Assembly (NCBI GenBank): GCA_943737045.1
Contig: CALSFV010000290.1
Coordinates: forward strand, 310,001 to 374,000
Source of the DNA: Parapristionchus giblindavisi
Taxonomy: Eukaryota > Nematoda > Chromadorea > Rhabditida > Diplogasteridae
Reading direction: 5' to 3'
DNA length: 64,000 nucleotides
The translations under genes and the position numbers were made by a program. Positions 1 to 13,187 of this stretch are shown piece after piece (positions within the stretch are counted from its first letter, which is position 1; each line of letters begins with the position of its first letter). The notes under the pieces are model-generated. The model ran no database searches and was not told where the DNA came from. It saw only the letters and a program-made list of their open reading frames with translations.

Positions 1-849
1 AACGTCATTGATCTATGAAGGACCCCCTGTCATGACCCACCGCACCAATGTACAGATGTGATAAAGATTATTATATATATATATCTAACTATTGTAGCAT
101 CGACCTCTCCTCATGTATTTAGTAATTCTGTAAAAGTTGCAATCCAGTAATTGCAATTATATCGTCGCAACTTCTTGTCTTAATCTATATTTTTATTGTT
201 CTCTTTCCTCACTTCTTTTCTCTTTTCTCCAAGATGCGATAAATATATTATTATTATTATTATTATTATAAACTACAATATAGTATCACGGGAACTAACG
301 CTATGACTACTTTAAATCTTTAGGTAGATCAGTATTGTATCACGGGAACTAACGCTAAGACTACCTTAACTAAAGAAACTTCGATAAGTGTGAATGGTGA
401 CTCAATCGATCGAATGAATAAATAGATCAATATAGTATCACGGGAACTAACGCAAAGACTACTTTAAATCTTTAGGTAGATCAATATAGTGTCACAGGAA
501 CTAACGCTAAGAGTACCTTAAATCTTTAAGTAGATCAATATAATATCACAGGAACTAACGCTAAGACTACCTTAAATCTTTAAGTAGATCAATATAGTGT
601 CACAGGAACTAACGCTAAGACTACTTTAAATCTTTAGGTAGATCAATATAGTGTCATTTGAACTAACGCTAAGACTATCTTAAATCTATAAGTAGATCAA
701 TATAGTATCACGGGGACTAACGCTAAGACTACCGTAAATCTTTAAGAAGATCAATATAGTATCACAGGAACTAACGCTAAGACTACCATAGCCAAAGGAA
801 CTTTGCTAAGTGTGAATGGTAACTGAATCGATAGAATGAATAAGTAAAT

Positions 850-895
<46 letters not shown>

Positions 896-1763
896 AACTA
901 TTGTAGCATCGACCTCTCCTCATGTATTTAGTAATTCTGTAAAAGTTGCAATCCAGTAATTGCAATTATATAGTCGCAACTTCTTGTCTTAATCTATATT
1001 TTTATTGTTCTCTTTCCTCACTTCTTTTCTCTTTTCTCCAAGATGCGATAAATATATTATTATTATTATTATTATATACTACAATATAGTATCACGGGAA
1101 CTAACGCTATGACTACTTTAAATCTTTAGGTAGATCAGTATTGTATCACGGGAACTAACGCTAAGACTACCTTAACTAAAGAAACTTCGATAAGTGTGAA
1201 TGGTGACTCAATCGATCGAATGAATAAATAGATCAATATAGTATCACGGGAACTAACGCAAAGACTACTTTAAATCTTTAGGTAGATCAATATAGTGTCA
1301 CAGGAACTAACGCTAAGAGTACCTTAAATCTTTAAGTAGATCAATATAATATCACAGGAACTAACGCTAAGACTACCTTAAATCTTTAAGTAGATCAATA
1401 TAGTGTCACAGGAACTAACGCTAAGACTACTTTAAATCTTTAGGTAGATCAATATAGTGTCATTTGAACTAACGCTAAGACTATCTTAAATCTATAAGTA
1501 GATCAATATAGTATCACGGGGACTAACGCTAAGACTACCGTAAATCTTTAAGAAGATCAATATAGTATCACAGGAACTAACGCTAAGACTACCTTAAATC
1601 TTTAAGTAGATCAATATAGTGTCACGGGAACTAACGCAAAAAATACCTTAAATCTTTAATTAGATCAATATAGTGTCACGGGAACTAACGCTAAGACTAC
1701 CATAGCCAAAGGAACTTTGCTAAGTGTGAATGGTAACTGAATCGATAGAATGAATAAGTAAAT

Positions 1764-1817
<54 letters not shown>

Positions 1818-2841
1818 TACCGCTACGTGGGTTGTTAACTTCAATTTCTAATGTATTCTTTTCTGGATTCTACTTCGAGCACAGATGTTGAAATACCATC
1901 AAGATACACGATGAACCGATGAATAGAAGAAAGAATTGAACGTCATTGATCTATGAAGGACCCCCTGTCATGACCCACCGCACCAATGTACAGATGTGAT
2001 AAAGATTATTATATATATATATCTAACTATTGTAGCATCGACCTCTCCTCATGTATTTAGTAATTCTGTAAAAGTTGCAATCCAGTAATTGCAATTATAT
2101 CGTCGCAACTTCTTGTCTTAATCTATATTTTTATTGTTCTCTTTCCTCACTTCTTTTCTCTTTTCTCCAAGATGCGATAAATATATTATTATTATTATTA
2201 TTATTATAAACTACAATATAGTATCACGGGAACTAACGCTATGACAACTTTAAATCTTTAGGTAGATCAGTATTGTATCACGGGAACTAACGCTAAGACT
2301 ACCTTAACTAAAGAAACTTCGATAAGTGTGAATGGTGACTCAATCGATCGAATGAATAAATAGATCAATATAGTATCACGGGAACTAACGCAAAGACTAC
2401 TTTAAATCTTTAAGTAGATCAATATAATATCACAGGAACTAACGCTAAGACTACCTTAAATCTTTAAGTAGATCAATATAGTGTCACAGGAACTAACGCT
2501 AAGACTACTTTAAATCTTTAGGTAGATCAATATAGTGTCATTTGAACTAACGCTAAGACTATCTTAAATCTATAAGTAGATCAATATAGTATCACGGGGA
2601 CTAACGCTAAGACTACCGTAAATCTTTAAGAAGATCAATATAGTATCACAGGAACTAACGCTAAGACTACCTTAAATTTTTAAGTAGATCAATATAGTGT
2701 CACGGGAACTAACGCAAAGACTACCTTAAATCTTTAATTAGATCAATATAGTGTCACGGGAACTAACGCTAAGACTACCATAGCCAAAGGAACTTTGCTA
2801 AGTGTGAATGGTAACTGAATCGATAGAATGAATAAGTAAAT

Positions 2842-2895
<54 letters not shown>

Positions 2896-3763
2896 AACTA
2901 TTGTAGCATCGACCTCTCCTCATGTATTTAGTAATTCTGTAAAAGTTGCAATCCAGTAATTGCAATTATATAGTCGCAACTTCTTGTCTTAATCTATATT
3001 TTTATTGTTCTCTTTCCTCACTTCTTTTCTCTTTTCTCCAAGATGCGATAAATATATTATTATTATTATTATTATATACTACAATATAGTATCACGGGAA
3101 CTAACGCTATGACTACTTTAAATCTTTAGGTAGATCAGTATTGTATCACGGGAACTAACGCTAAGACTACCTTAACTAAAGAAACTTCGATAAGTGTGAA
3201 TGGTGACTCAATCGATCGAATGAATAAATAGATCAATATAGTATCACGGGAACTAACGCAAAGACTACTTTAAATCTTTAGGTAGATCAATATAGTGTCA
3301 CAGGAACTAACGCTAAGAGTACCTTAAATCTTTAAGTAGATCAATATAATATCACAGGAACTAACGCTAAGACTACCTTAAATCTTTAAGTAGATCAATA
3401 TAGTGTCACAGGAACTAACGCTAAGACTACTTTAAATCTTTAGGTAGATCAATATAGTGTCATTTGAACTAACGCTAAGACTATCTTAAATCTATAAGTA
3501 GATCAATATAGTATCACGGGGACTAACGCTAAGACTACCGTAAATCTTTAAGAAGATCAATATAGTATCACAGGAACTAACGCTAAGACTACCTTAAATC
3601 TTTAAGTAGATCAATATAGTGTCACGGGAACTAACGCAAAAAATACCTTAAATCTTTAATTAGATCAATATAGTGTCACGGGAACTAACGCTAAGACTAC
3701 CATAGCCAAAGGAACTTTGCTAAGTGTGAATGGTAACTGAATCGATAGAATGAATAAGTAAAT

Positions 3764-3807
<44 letters not shown>

Positions 3808-4888
3808 TACCGCTACGTGGGTTGTTAACTTCAATTTCTAATGTATTCTTTTCTGGATTCTACTTCGAGCACAGATGTTGAAATACCATCAAGATACACG
3901 ATGAACCGATGAATAGAAGAAAGAATTGAACGTCATTGATCTATGAAGGACCCCCTGTCATGACCCACCGCACCAATGTACAGATGTGATAAAGATTATT
4001 ATATATATATATCTAACTATTGTAGCATCGACCTCTCCTCATGTATTTAGTAATTCTGTAAAAGTTGCAATCCAGTAATTGCAATTATATCGTCGCAACT
4101 TCTTGTCTTAATCTATATTTTTATTGTTCTCTTTCCTCACTTCTTTTCTCTTTTCTCCAAGATGCGATAAATATATTATTATTATTATTATTATTATTAT
4201 AAACTACAATATAGTATCACGGGAACTAACGCTATGACTACTTTAAATCTTTAGGTAGATCAGTATTGTATCACGGGAACTAACGCTAAGACTACCTTAA
4301 CTAAAGAAACTTCGATAAGTGTGAATGGTGACTCAATCGATCGAATGAATAAATAGATCAATATAGTATCACGGGAACTAACGCAAAGACTACTTTAAAT
4401 CTTTAGGTAGATCAATATAGTGTCACAGGAACTAACGCTAAGAGTACCTTAAATCTTTAAGTAGATCAATATAATATCACAGGAACTAACGCTAAGACTA
4501 CCTTAAATCTTTAAGTAGATCAATATAGTGTCACAGGAACTAACGCTAAGACTACTTTAAATCTTTAGGTAGATCAATATAGTGTCATTTGAACTAACGC
4601 TAAGACTATCTTAAATCTATAAGTAGATCAATATAGTATCACGGGGACTAACGCTAAGACTACCGTAAATCTTTAAGAAGATCAATATAGTATCACAGGA
4701 ACTAACGCTAAGACTACCTTAAATTTTTAAGTAGATCAATATAGTGTCACGGGAACTAACGCAAAGACTACCTTAAATCTTTAATTAGATCAATATAGTG
4801 TCACGGGAACTAACGCTAAGACTACCATAGCCAAAGGAACTTTGCTAAGTGTGAATGGTAACTGAATCGATAGAATGAATAAGTAAAT

Positions 4889-4940
<52 letters not shown>

Positions 4941-6357
4941 AACTATTGTAGCATCGACCTCTCCTCATGTATTTAGTAATTCTGTAAAAGTTGAAATCCA
5001 GTAATTGCAATTATATAGTCGCAACTTCTTGTCTTAATCTATATTTTTATTGTTCTCTTTCCTCACTTCTTTTCTCTTTTCTCCAAGATGCGATAAATAT
5101 ATTATTATTATTATTATTATATACTACAATATAGTATCACGGGAACTAACGCTATGACTACTTTAAATCTTTAGGTAGATCAGTATTGTATCACGGGAAC
5201 TAACGCTAAGACTACCTTAACTAAAGAAACTTCGATAAGTGTGAATGGTGACTCAATCGATCGAATGAATAAATAGATCAATATAGTATCACGGGAACTA
5301 ACGCAAAGACTACTTTAAATCTTTAGGTAGATCAATATAGTGTCACAGGAACTAACGCTAAGAGTACCTTAAATCTTTAAGTAGATCAATATAATATCAC
5401 AGGAACTAACGCTAAGACTACCTTAAATCTTTAAGTAGATCAATATAGTGTCACAGGAACTAACGCTAAGACTACTTTAAATCTTTAGGTAGATCAATAT
5501 AGTGTCATTTGAACTAACGCTAAGACTACCTTAAATCTTTAAGTAGATCAATATAATATCACAGGAACTAACGCTAAGACTACCTTAAATCTTTAAGTAG
5601 ATCAATATAGTGTCACAGGAACTAACGCTAAGACTACTTTAAATCTTTAGGTAGATCAATATAGTGTCACAGGAACTAACGCTAAGACTACCTTAACTAA
5701 AGAAACTTCGATAAGTGTGAATGGTGACTCAATCGATCGAATGAATAAATAGATCAATATAGTATCACGGGAACTAACGCAAAGACTACTTTAAATCTTT
5801 AGGTAGATCAATATAGTGTCACAGGAACTAACGCTAAGAGTACCTTAACTAAAGAAACGTCGATAAGTGTGAATGGTAACTCAAACGATCGAATGAATAA
5901 ATAGATCAATATTGTATCACGGGAACTAACGCTAAGACTACCTTAACTAAAGAAACTTCGATAAGTGTGAATGGTGACTCAATCGATCGAATGAATAAAT
6001 AGATCAATATAGTATCACGGGAACTAACGCAAAGACTACTTTAAATCTTTAGGTAGATCAATATAGTGTCACAGGAACTAACGCTAAGAGTACCTTAACT
6101 AAAGAAACGTCGATAAGTGTGAATGGTGACTCAATCGATCGAATGAATAAATAGATCAATATAGTATCACGGGAACTAACGCAAAGACTACTTTAAATCT
6201 TTAGGTAGATCAATATAGTGTCACAGGAACTAACGCTAAGAGTACCTTAACTAAAGAAACGTCGATAAGTGTGAATGGTAACTCAAACGATCGAATGAAT
6301 AAATAGATCAATATTGTATCACGGGAACTAACGCTAAGACTACCTTAACTAAAGAAA
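1..6357. repeat. higher-order tandem array (macrosatellite) of ~1.94-1.99 kb units
   Basis: The block beginning AACGTCATTGATCTATGAAG recurs at 1, 1939 and 3929, giving units of 1938 and 1990 bp and a third irregular unit that decays to about 6357. Each unit holds two sub-blocks. Each sub-block starts with a LINE 3' end, continues through (ATT)n, then 54-bp monomers of the type GATCAATATAGTRTCACRGG followed by AACTAACGCTAAGACTAC, and ends in (AT)n. Monomer variants recur in the same order in successive units, the signature of higher-order amplification. The array is cut by the window edge. No gene is visible in it. Confidence 0.95.
84..270 (+). mobile_element. LINE 3' end captured in the array (first of six copies)
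   Basis: This segment and its copies near 893, 2022, 2893, 4011 and 4938 read in one frame as SPHVFSNSVKVAIQ and a stop, followed by a pyrimidine-rich stretch, GATGCGATAAATAT and (ATT)n. The same 3' end stands alone near 23480 and 47390, where more of the frame is preserved (FFSNRVVRKWNNLD). That is the usual C-terminal motif of non-LTR reverse transcriptases. The tandem array was therefore built partly from a 5'-truncated retrotransposon. Confidence 0.8.
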
Positions 6358-6377
6358 CTGTGCTGAGCATCGCTCTA

Positions 6378-7410
6378 TCTTCATAGGGGGGCGCTCTGCT
6401 CTCTGTTCATTTTTTCGCCAGTTATCGCGAACTGACTCGGTTACGGTAGAGGATATGGTGGTAAGGTCACTGGCGAAAAGTAGTCAAGAAGTCTGGCTAC
6501 AATCTAAACAAAAGAGCGCCTTGATTTTGATTGTGTATACACCATACATGGAGTGAGTTATTAATATTCTACGAAAGGCTGTTGTGGAAAGTGGCAAAAC
6601 GAAGTTCTATATAGTAAGAGCCCTAACCAGTGATGGCCTAAAGGAATAGTGATGATATGAATACTGAATGAAACAATGAAAACGTAATTTAGCAGTAAAC
6701 CCCACGATTGAATTGGCATTCTTTGAAATGATCGCTTCGAAGTGAGCACACGCGACGCGTACGCGACGCACGTTCACTGTGTCACAATTATTACGCCTTG
6801 AATCGTTTCTTTTGCTTGTTTTTGCTTCTTGTGACTTATTTTTGTTTTGAATGATGATAATAAATTCGTAAATGTAATATGCAAGCGAAAAGAAGCAGTA
6901 ATAGTCGCTTTTTATCGCAAAACGGAGATGGTGAAATGTTGATATGCAAATTTAGGGCGTAAATCGATGGAATTGCGATCGGAGAGTGTACGCATCGTGT
7001 TCTCCGTATGCGATTTAGTAAAACTGAATAGAAAAACAAAAGAATAAATCGATAAACGCAAAGTTGAAAATCTTGTAACTTTAATCAATATTTAAAATTT
7101 TTTAAGGACGTTTTTCAAAAACCGGATTCGACAGTTTACTGCTTTCGACTACGCTGAATCTAATGGTGAAAACCGCATCGCTCTATCTTTAACGGGGGCT
7201 GCTGTGGAGCGTGGACATTATTTTTTTCGTCGTTATCGCGAACTGACTCGGTTACGGTAGGGGTTATGGTGGTGAAAAAATAAGCGAAAATTAGTCAAGA
7301 TATCTGGCTACAATCTCAAAAAAAAACGCCTTGATTGCTTGCGTATGACGGAAGTTATTGATGTTCTACGAAAGGCACTTTTGGATTTTGGCAAAATCAC
7401 TTTCTATATA
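6378..7410. repeat. diverged direct repeat pair around CGAACTGACTCGGTTACGG
   Basis: About 240 bp at 6378-6620 is repeated, diverged, at 7165-7410. Shared anchors include TATCGCGAACTGACTCGG, CTGGCTACAATCT, CGCCTTGATT and TTCTACGAAAGGC. The intervening 6620-7165 shows no recognisable gene. The two are probably copies of one dispersed element, class unknown. Confidence 0.6.
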
Positions 7411-7418
7411 TTAAGGGA

Positions 7419-7525
7419 TCTACAGAAAAAGGGCTTTCAAATGATCTATAACTCATATCTCACAATCTACAGAAAAAGGGCTTTCAAATGATCTATAACT
7501 CATATCTCATTGCCAAATTACCCAT
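7419..7525 (+). repeat. 46-bp tandem duplication (third copy near 8724)
   Basis: The segment starting CTACAGAAAAAGGGCTTTCA and ending in ATAACTCATATCTCA occurs twice in tandem here. A third copy lies at about 8722-8780, on the far side of the inserted hAT-like element. No coding function is visible. Confidence 0.75.
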
Positions 7526-7594
7526 GAAAGATGTTAAACAACAGTGTGAAACTACTACAAAAAATGAAGAAGGTTCCCTACAGCCGGTTCAAGT

Positions 7595-8508
7595 TAGGGA
7601 TCCGCAAATGTGCATTCGTGCGAAATGATTTTCAAAATGAAAATGAAAGAAAAGTCGTGCGAACGACTTCATTATTATAATTAAGTATTCATTCGTGCAA
7701 ATTATTGCATTCGACTCATTCTGATCATTTTGATTCAAGAAAGTGGTGGTTGGTCTGCACAGAGAGCAAACTTACCCAAATATGGGGTAATCGTTACCCA
7801 ACAACGTGTATCGGGGTATTCGTTTGCCCATATTCGGGGTATTCTGATTACCCATGCATTTTGGAGAGAAAGATTACTAATTATTTTGTTAAATTGGCAA
7901 ACACATTATAGTCAAATGCTAGTTATATCAGTACACCCCGTTACCCTTTATTCGATCTAGTATTTCCCCTTTATTTTCATCCCATTAATTCCCGCCATAA
8001 AGACCGCGTAAGGCTGCATTTACATTTGGGGTAATCGTTTGCCAGGGTAATGGGGGTGGGTAACGATTTGCCAGGTAAGTTTGCTCTCAGTGTGTCATGT
8101 CTAAAAGACGTTGGAGTAATCTATGGGAGATTTTTGTTTTAAAAGACGGTAATGATATATTTTTTAAACATTTCATATTGTTTTTGCAGTTCATCACATA
8201 TATGTGAAATGCTTCAGCAATTTCAGGGTACCATAGTGCAACTTGCATCCACTGTAAATCAAGATTCTGAAAACCTATGAACTTGACTTAGTTTATGATA
8301 ATTAATCATTTAGTTGTTGGTTTATTAACTTGTTTGTCGATGTTACTGGTGTTTCGAGTTTTATTTCGGTTTGTGTAACTGTTTAATAAATGCCAAACGC
8401 ACGAATGGGAACGAAAAAATTCGTCATAATTGTGTAGAATGACTTTTCATCATTTTCATTTCGTTCATGCTCGTACCGGCTGTGCATTTGCACGAATGCG
8501 GATCCCTA
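7595..8508. mobile_element. hAT-like non-autonomous element with exact 8-bp TSD
   Basis: The termini are TAGGGATCCGCAAATGTGC on the left and the inverse of a related sequence (GCACGAATGCGGATCCCTA) on the right. The 8-mer GTTCAAGT flanks both ends exactly, at 7587-7594 and 8509-8516. An 8-bp duplication with TAGRGATCCGCAAA termini fits the hAT superfamily. No transposase frame is present. A second foldback element lies inside it (about 7757-8095). Confidence 0.85.
7757..8095. mobile_element. nested inverted-repeat element (GAGAGCAAACTTACC family)
   Basis: It begins CACAGAGAGCAAACTTACCC and ends with the inverse form GGTAAGTTTGCTCTCAGTGTG minus one base. The interior has many repeats of GGGGTAATCG and GGGTATTC in both orientations. 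A relative with the same termini lies at 22609-22778. It is nested within the hAT-like element at 7595-8508, so it inserted later. Confidence 0.75.
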
Positions 8509-9298
8509 GTTCAAGTGCATTCTCGTCGACGCTTGCAACTCACTATTGGAAGGAAAAACTGGGGAAACGGAAAACGAGGACCACTAGCTAGCTCTACCAC
8601 CACTAGCTCACCTGAAAAACGCGGTGAACTAGCCCACCATTGCGAGGAGCCAATTGCTCTAAATTTGGCAGGCTTTAAGTCCGTGCACAGACCTCTTTTG
8701 CATTTTTAAAGCACATATTCTTAATCTACAGAAAAAGGGCTTTCAAATGATCTATAACTCATATCTCATTACCAAATTAAGTTGTGAGAGTCTCCTTGTC
8801 AGATCTGATGAAAGAACGATCCCATAGGAATTGGTCTTTATGGACTGTGGTTGTCATTCCTCAAACCCCATCCTCTGTGGCTATTGTCAGACATGGAAGA
8901 GATATGAGAGATGTAATACAACTACACGCAATCAAAACAGTGTTATCCACACCCATAAGACCAGTGAAGAGATACATATGTAACACTTTGTGTATAGAGT
9001 ATGACATTGCGGAATAAGGGGAAGAAATGTGACAAATTAACAACGGAGTAAGGGAGTTAGCAAAGGAGTCTGCTGTGTTGTAAGTCCTGGACTTGGTGCT
9101 TCCCCTGTAAGGACGATCGACAAGGGAGTTTTTAGACATTTTATCAGTATGTCTGTTACTGGATTTATTGAATTGGGCCGATACTTTTATACATACTGTA
9201 TAACATACATTGTAAAACATATTCAGCTTAAAAATCAAAGTAAACATTCAATTATATGCACGAAAGGTTTTAAAATTCCGAGTTGTTGATCCTTTGAT

Positions 9299-10999
9299 CT
9301 ATTTCGTACTCGGAACGGTTATACTTATTTGTGATACTTGAGTCGAAGAGACATTCTTCGATCTGACGAAGTGTGCGAATAGAAATGCCTGAATTTTTGA
9401 AAAATTCAGAGTTTAATTTAAATTTAAATACTTACTTACGTACTTAGTTTATTACTTACTTACTTACTTAGTTTGCTTAGTTTAAATTTCAATTAAGAGG
9501 AAAAATAAAGCTAACCTGAATAGAAGGAACCGACCAAACAGAAATTGTGAGCGATAACATGGCTAGTCCAAGTTCATACTGCATAACGACGACAAATAGG
9601 AAAATGCCAACAGGAATTATCATAACCATGACTGGTATCAGATTCTGATAATGTTTAACGTTAAAGATGGTGGCTTGCGAATGTCTATTCAAATGCATAG
9701 CATATCAATTATGCAAGGGACAAGTGATATGCAAGAAATTAGCACGACCATTCATCAATCCCGTAGTGCAGTGGTAAAAGTGCTCACTAGTAAGCGTAAC
9801 GTCGCGGGTTCGAAACCTGTTGCTGAACTTTCCTATTTTCAAAATTTCGCGCCTTTGCCTGTACATCAAGCATGGATTTATTCATGATTCTTGCGATCAA
9901 TAAGCTGAATTAGCATAAAATAATTTATGTATGGTATGTAGAATAACTTTTGCTATATTTCTGTCTTTACAGTTTGTTCACGAAAATATTCGCCGGACAC
10001 CACCTTTAATGGCAATGTTTTAGCAACGATGCGCCGATTTTGTATTGAACGATTAAATTGTGAATTATGTAAATCATTCAAACACTGTAACACTGTTTCG
10101 GCCAAGTTCGAGACACTACCACTACTCAGTAGGGTTGGTCATGTTTATGTTTTGAACGATCGATAGACTGTGAACTCTCATTGTTAATGTAATAATGCAA
10201 CTAGTAGTAGTGCTAATAATAATAAAAATAAAATAATAATAATAGTAATTATAGTAATGATAGTAGTAGCGTCGATATACTGTGTTGTAGCCATTGCAAA
10301 ATAACCGTTGATTGATCTTTTTATCATCCTAACTTCTAGGTTAGAAAACGATAAATATATGCAAAATACCTGTAATATCTGAATATAATAGAACGATCGC
10401 TGCATGGCGATAGTTCGATGGCTCAATTGGAAACCCTTCGAATCCAAACATATATGAATCTCAAAAAGTATTGATAAGATTAATATAAATTACTTATAAC
10501 ATGATATTTATGGATACCTTGTAAATAAAAATAACGAAGAAAACATATGAGAAAATGTATGTGCTGAGAATACAACCAAGTGCGACGCGCATGATGCTGC
10601 GATTGCCCTAAGAAAACATTGTAAATTCTATCGCTCATTTATGAATTACTATCTACTATAAAATGATAAGAAATGTCTGTCCGTCTGAAGTGTCTGTCTG
10701 TCTTTATGTGTGTCCGTGTCTTTCTGTCTGTCTGTCTGTCAAATACATTGATTGGAGAAATGACTGATGAGGCTCCATAACAGTGTACGATTTGATTGCT
10801 CGGAAGGGAAAATGACTTGAGAGTGATTTCTCTCATGCGCAAGTCGAAGCTCGCAGTTGGTACGCAATCTAATAAAAATACCTGTAAAAAGCTCAAATAC
10901 GCCGAAATATACATGGGAAAACGTACGAAATTCATGATGAAAAATATGAATGGAATAATATAGGATAGGATGCTTCTCCATAAATGACCAATGTAAGGT
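9299..10999 (-). CDS. str-type serpentine chemoreceptor, 3' five exons (TM4 to C-terminus)
   Basis: Five exons on the minus strand join in consistent phase: 10882-10999, 10518-10607, 10370-10459, 9516-9644 and 9299-9388 (TAG stop). The first reads from PYIGHLW through a hydrophobic segment ending AYLSFLQ. The next (GNRSIMRVALGC...) is membrane segment 5. The next carries SHRTIAMQRSFYYIQ, like the third intracellular loop of nematode Str/Srh/Sri receptors, where a Q-rich motif precedes helix 6. The next starts NLIPVMVMIIPVG, as helix 6 of that superfamily does. The last encodes a polar tail ending VPSTK. The protein would sit in a sensory neuron membrane as an odorant or pheromone receptor. 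The first exon needs two bases of a codon from an upstream exon I cannot place. The exons at 19100-21873 may be its 5' part, separated by about 8 kb of mobile DNA. Confidence 0.7.
9759..9829 (+). repeat. tRNA-like sequence, probably SINE or tRNA pseudogene
   Basis: The segment contains an A-box-like GTAGTGCAGTGGT and a perfect B-box-like GGTTCGAAACC at the expected spacing. The D-arm and T-arm can pair. I find no clean 5-bp anticodon stem and the acceptor ends do not pair convincingly. A tRNA-derived SINE head or decayed tRNA is more likely than a working gene. It lies inside an intron of the str-type receptor. Confidence 0.45.
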
Positions 11000-11099
11000 C
11001 TGCAAATTATTTATGTAGCCTTTTATTATACTCCAGTGGCGAGAAAGCTACCAATGTACCAATGTTTAGAAAGAAAAAAAACCTTGATAACATCTCCGC

Positions 11100-12045
11100 T
11101 ATTTTAGTGGGGCCAATAATTTGGTCGAAAGTTGAGCCAATAATTTGGTCGAAGTTTAGCCTCAACTTTGGCTACCAGACAAGCCCCACTTTTTTAGTTG
11201 AGCCAATAATTTGGTGGTTGGCCCTAAATTTGTTTTGAAGTTGGGCCAATAATTTGGTGGTTGGCCCTTAATTTACTCTAAAGTTTAGTTAATTATTTGG
11301 TGGTTGGCCCTTAATTTACTCTAAAGTTTAGTTAATAATTTGGTGCTTGGCCCTTAATTTACTCTAAAGTTTAGTTAATAATTTGGTGCTTGGCCCTTAA
11401 TTTACTCTAAAGTTTAGTTAATAATTTGGTGCTTGGCCCTTAATTTACTCATAAGTTTAGTTAATAATTTGGTGGTTGGCCCTTAATTTACTCTAAAGTT
11501 GAGCTAATAATTTGGTGCTTGGCCCTTAATTTACTCTAAAGTTTAGTTAATAATTTGGTGCTTGGCCCTTAATTTACTCATAAGTTTAGTTAATAATTTG
11601 GTGGTTGGCCCTTAATTTACTCTAAAGTTGAGCTAATAATTTGGTGCTTGGCCCTTAATTTACTCTAAAGTTTAGTTAATAATTTGGTGCTTGGCCCTTA
11701 ATTTACTCATAAGTTTAGTTAATAATTTGGTGCTTGGCCCTTAATTTACTCATAAGTTTAGTTAATAATTTGGTGGTTGGCCCTTAATTTACTCTAAAGT
11801 TGAGCTAATAATTTGGTGCTTGGCCCTTAATTTACTCTAAAGTTTAGTTAATAATTTGGTGCTTGGCCCTTAATTTACTCATAAGTTTAGTTAATAATTT
11901 GGTGCTTGGCCCTTAATTTACTCTAAAGTTGAGCTAATAATTTGGTGCTTGGCCCTTAATTTACTCTAAAGTTTAGTTAATAATTTGGTGCTTGGCCCTT
12001 AATTTACTCATAAGTTTAGTTAATAATTTGGTGGTTGGCCATTAA
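11100..12045 (+). repeat. 43-bp satellite array
   Basis: About 20 head-to-tail copies of a 43-bp unit of the form CCCTTAATTTACTCTAAAGT followed by TTAGTTAATAATTTGGTGCT and TGG. Three variants (CTCTAAAGTTTAG, CTCATAAGTTTAG, CTCTAAAGTTGAG) recur in ordered groups, so the array has some higher-order structure. The same AATAATTTGGT/TTGGCCC motif occurs inverted at 18960-19095. The left edge, CTCCGCTATTTTAG, is also found inverted at 19085-19098. The array seems to have grown from a dispersed element. Confidence 0.9.
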
Positions 12046-12224
12046 TTTGCTTCCTTTTATTCCAGTTCCATTCATGTTTACTGCACATTTAGAAAGATTT
12101 ATACGTGAATTCTTTATTCTCACAACAAACAATATTTACATAATGAATACAACAGACAAGAAAAGAAATGAAATGAAACAAACAATAAATAATGAATAGA
12201 TTTAATGTATCATTGACGATATAA

Positions 12225-13068
12225 TATATCACGCCTGTCACGAGAAATCGAGCTGACAATGAGATTGGTGAAATGAGTTAGGACCATTTTGAACATCTCT
12301 AGGCATGCCCTACCAGCCCCCAAAGTCTCATTGTGCAATTTTCTTTTCATTTTGGGGCTCTATACACCGGTTCGGTCAGGTGAAGTTTCAACTTTGAGCA
12401 CGAATTTCTCGCTTCTGGTGCGTTTTAGAGAAAAAGTGTCACAAGGGTGACCCCCACTCTTTTTTCGAGCTCTATCGATCTAAACAAACCAGAAGTTATG
12501 AAAATGCCTCTGAACAGAGCAACACTACGGAGCAAATAACTCAAAAAATTAGGAAAAGAAAGTGCTCTTCTTCCAGTATGCTATTAAGTTTTCATGCGCT
12601 TTCTAATGAGGAAATGATATTATCTTTTCTCCTTTTCTCTTCCCTCTATTTCTTTCAAACCATACGAACACATTAACGTACTTTTTTCGCAAACCCCTCA
12701 TTTGAAAGCGTATGAAAAACTTAATAACATACTGGAAGAAGAGCACTTCATTTTCCTAAATTTTCGAGTTACTACTTGCCCCGTAGCGTAGCTTTGTTCA
12801 GAGGCATTTTCATGACCTCTGGTTTGTTTAGATCGATAGAGCTCGAAAAAAGAGCGGGGGTCTCTCTTGTGGCACGTTTTCGCTAAAACGCACCAGAAGA
12901 ATTTGTGCTCAAAGTTGGGACTTCACCTTACCGAAACTAAATGAAAAAAATTGCACAATGAGACTTTGAGGGCTGGTAGGGCATGCCTCGAGATGTCCAA
13001 AAACCATTTTCGCTCCGTTCCCATGAATCGTAAATTTAGCTCGATTTTCTCGTGACAGGCGTGATATG
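12225..13068. mobile_element. foldback element, TCACGCCTGTCACGAGA family, copy 1
   Basis: Long imperfect inverted arms start ATCACGCCTGTCACGAGAAA and end with the inverse TTTCTCGTGACAGGCGTGAT. Each arm is about 400 bp and nearly the whole element is palindromic. TA flanks both sides, compatible with a 2-bp target duplication. No transposase frame exists. A second copy is at 13467-14906. Confidence 0.85.
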
Positions 13069-13187
13069 AGACCAACGGTGGCTCTAGGTGCAAAATGTCT
13101 CGTTTACAATATACAGTTAAACGTACAGCATAATATACAATATACAGCATAAAATAATGATACGCTTTTTCCTTTTTTTGTACCTTT

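Noticed and set aside
1..6357. Regularly spaced repeats resembling a CRISPR array
   Set aside because: Units are contiguous 54-bp monomers with no unique spacers, in a eukaryotic repeat context.
8861..9247. 128-codon minus-strand open frame as a gene
   Set aside because: No recognisable motif, no paralogue in the window and overlapping open frames on the other strand; likely chance in AT-rich DNA.
9759..9829. Functional tRNA gene
   Set aside because: A- and B-boxes are good, but no convincing anticodon stem or paired acceptor ends; treated as tRNA-like. The same holds for 15855-15926.
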